From: an uncultured Lachnospiraceae bacterium
GTDB taxonomy: Bacteria > Bacillota > Clostridia > Lachnospirales > Lachnospiraceae
Assembly (NCBI GenBank): GCA_947571775.1
Contig: CANOZK010000004.1
Span: 124,001-188,000, forward strand
Direction: 5' to 3'
Length of the DNA: 64,000 bases
In this document: positions 63,452-64,000 of the stretch, one piece after another
Layout: each line of letters starts with the position of its first letter
Numbering within the stretch: the first letter of the stretch is position 1
Program-made: the position numbers and the translations under genes
The notes under the pieces: model-generated
What the model was told of the DNA's origin: nothing
The model's database searches: none
The model's input: the letters and a program-made list of their open reading frames with translations, nothing else

Positions 63452-64000
63452 TTAGCTTGCATCAGGTTGTTGTCCATTATGAGCGTTCCACTGGCATTCC
63501 ATCATTTGCATATTCGTAAATACCGCTTTGAAAGAGGATTCCTCTGGCGAGCAGGCATAGATACCGAATTGGATCTTCCCAGCCCCTTTTTGCATATGGC
63601 AAATTCTCATCTGATTAAAATGCATACCATCCGCAGAGCATTCGATACAGTAATCATCCTCCCGCCGGCTAAAACGATACCACATAGACTTTACCGAAGC
63701 ATCGATAACCGTGGTAGCCCAGTCAGAATATCCTCCGTTTGTCACAACGCTGCCTAAATGCTGGTACTTTTCATTCTCATATTCAACAGATGCTTTTAAC
63801 CAATTTTCACTGTCAAGATACATCACAATACCGCATTGGTCAAATCTATGGCAGCTTTGTGTAAATTCTGTTTTCACAACAAAACTGAAATACTGCTCTT
63901 CTGTTTCCATTTGGAACACTGGCGCATTGTCATTTTGGAAATGATAGTATGTTCTTTGCCATAGATCCGTGTGCTGTTTCGTGATGATCTCAACCCTGCC
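63452..64000 (-). CDS. DUF1349 family protein, C-terminal part (runs off the right edge)
   Basis: At least 182 residues. The frame is open to the window edge; reading from 64000 gives GRVEIITKQHTDLWQRTYYH, followed by FQNDNAPVFQMETEEQYFSF. TDxWQRTYY, FDQCGIVMYLDSENWLK, and GGYSDWATT are typical of DUF1349, a concanavalin-like jelly-roll fold found alone or in glycan-active proteins. The ATG or GTG inside the frame (63919, 63910) is not the start. The function is unknown; some relatives are annotated as regulators of enolase but without proof. Confidence 0.88.
   Translation of the reverse strand, partial: GRVEIITKQHTDLWQRTYYHFQNDNAPVFQMETEEQYFSFVVKTEFTQSCHRFDQCGIVMYLDSENWLKASVEYENEKYQHLGSVVTNGGYSDWATTVIDASVKSMWYRFSRREDDYCIECSADGMHFNQMRICHMQKGAGKIQFGIYACSPEESSFKAVFTNMQMMECQWNAHNGQQPDAS

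Overview
The window looks like a chromosomal segment of an anaerobic, spore-lineage Firmicute, most likely a Lachnospiraceae-type Clostridium. The evidence is a class III (oxygen-sensitive) ribonucleotide reductase, a GerMN lipoprotein, Bacillota-type Rho/L31/PrfA/PrmC and HolA/ComEC arrangements, a phenylacetate-CoA ligase/ACT pair, strong AGGAGG ribosome sites and AT-rich intergenic DNA with canonical sigma-A promoters. I see no tRNA, rRNA, CRISPR array, transposase or integrase.

Layout. (1) 1-500: the N-terminal end of an XRE-type regulator and a terminator-rich gap. (2) 500-8311: a type I restriction-modification operon read leftward (hsdM, hsdS, a half-length hsdS, hsdR), followed by a DUF3800 protein and a small protein that may have a BECR/RelE-like nuclease fold. 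The hsdS/half-hsdS junction carries four perfect copies of a 7-bp unit, and the copy number decides whether the two frames are separate or fused. (3) 8511-12454: a sodium:solute symporter and an anaerobic NrdD with a C-terminal glutaredoxin-like domain, under a clear promoter with two NrdR-type boxes. (4) 12641-20667: a housekeeping run (rho, rpmE, DUF1385, prmC, prfA, a sugar-nucleotidyltransferase, glmM, a TPR lipoprotein). (5) 20811-24048: a polytopic membrane protein and a transmembrane chemoreceptor. (6) 24332-31668: rpsT (TTG start, rightward), then a leftward run of a ComEA-like lipoprotein, a WalRK/ResDE-like two-component pair, a GerMN lipoprotein, comEC and holA.

(7) 31877-38004: a second, different type I system (hsdM, hsdS, hsdR). 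(8) 38312-40905: a siroheme/4Fe-4S reductase-like protein and a CoA-disulfide/persulfide reductase with rhodanese domain. (9) 41086-49168: polyphosphate:AMP phosphotransferase, ACT protein and phenylacetate-CoA ligase, a soluble zinc-sensing chemoreceptor, an alpha/beta hydrolase and an EF-G paralogue. (10) 49412-54000: tyrA, aroA and larE rightward, converging on a fused MEMO-AMMECR1 protein. (11) 54249-60527: a surface glycan module (DUF2142 membrane protein, GT2, YfhO) and a secreted GH5 glycanase. (12) 60682-64000: a nucleotidyltransferase-ModE fusion, a GNAT, an aldo/keto reductase and a partial DUF1349 protein.

The most unusual part is the first type I locus: two independent kinds of specificity-altering repeat (a 7-bp tract at the hsdS/half-hsdS junction and an extra 12-bp TAEL-like unit in the central HsdS spacer), a free half-specificity subunit, and two uncharacterised accessory genes. 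The locus is bounded by two closely related terminator sequences about 8.2 kb apart. All functional statements are from reading motifs by eye; no database search was run.
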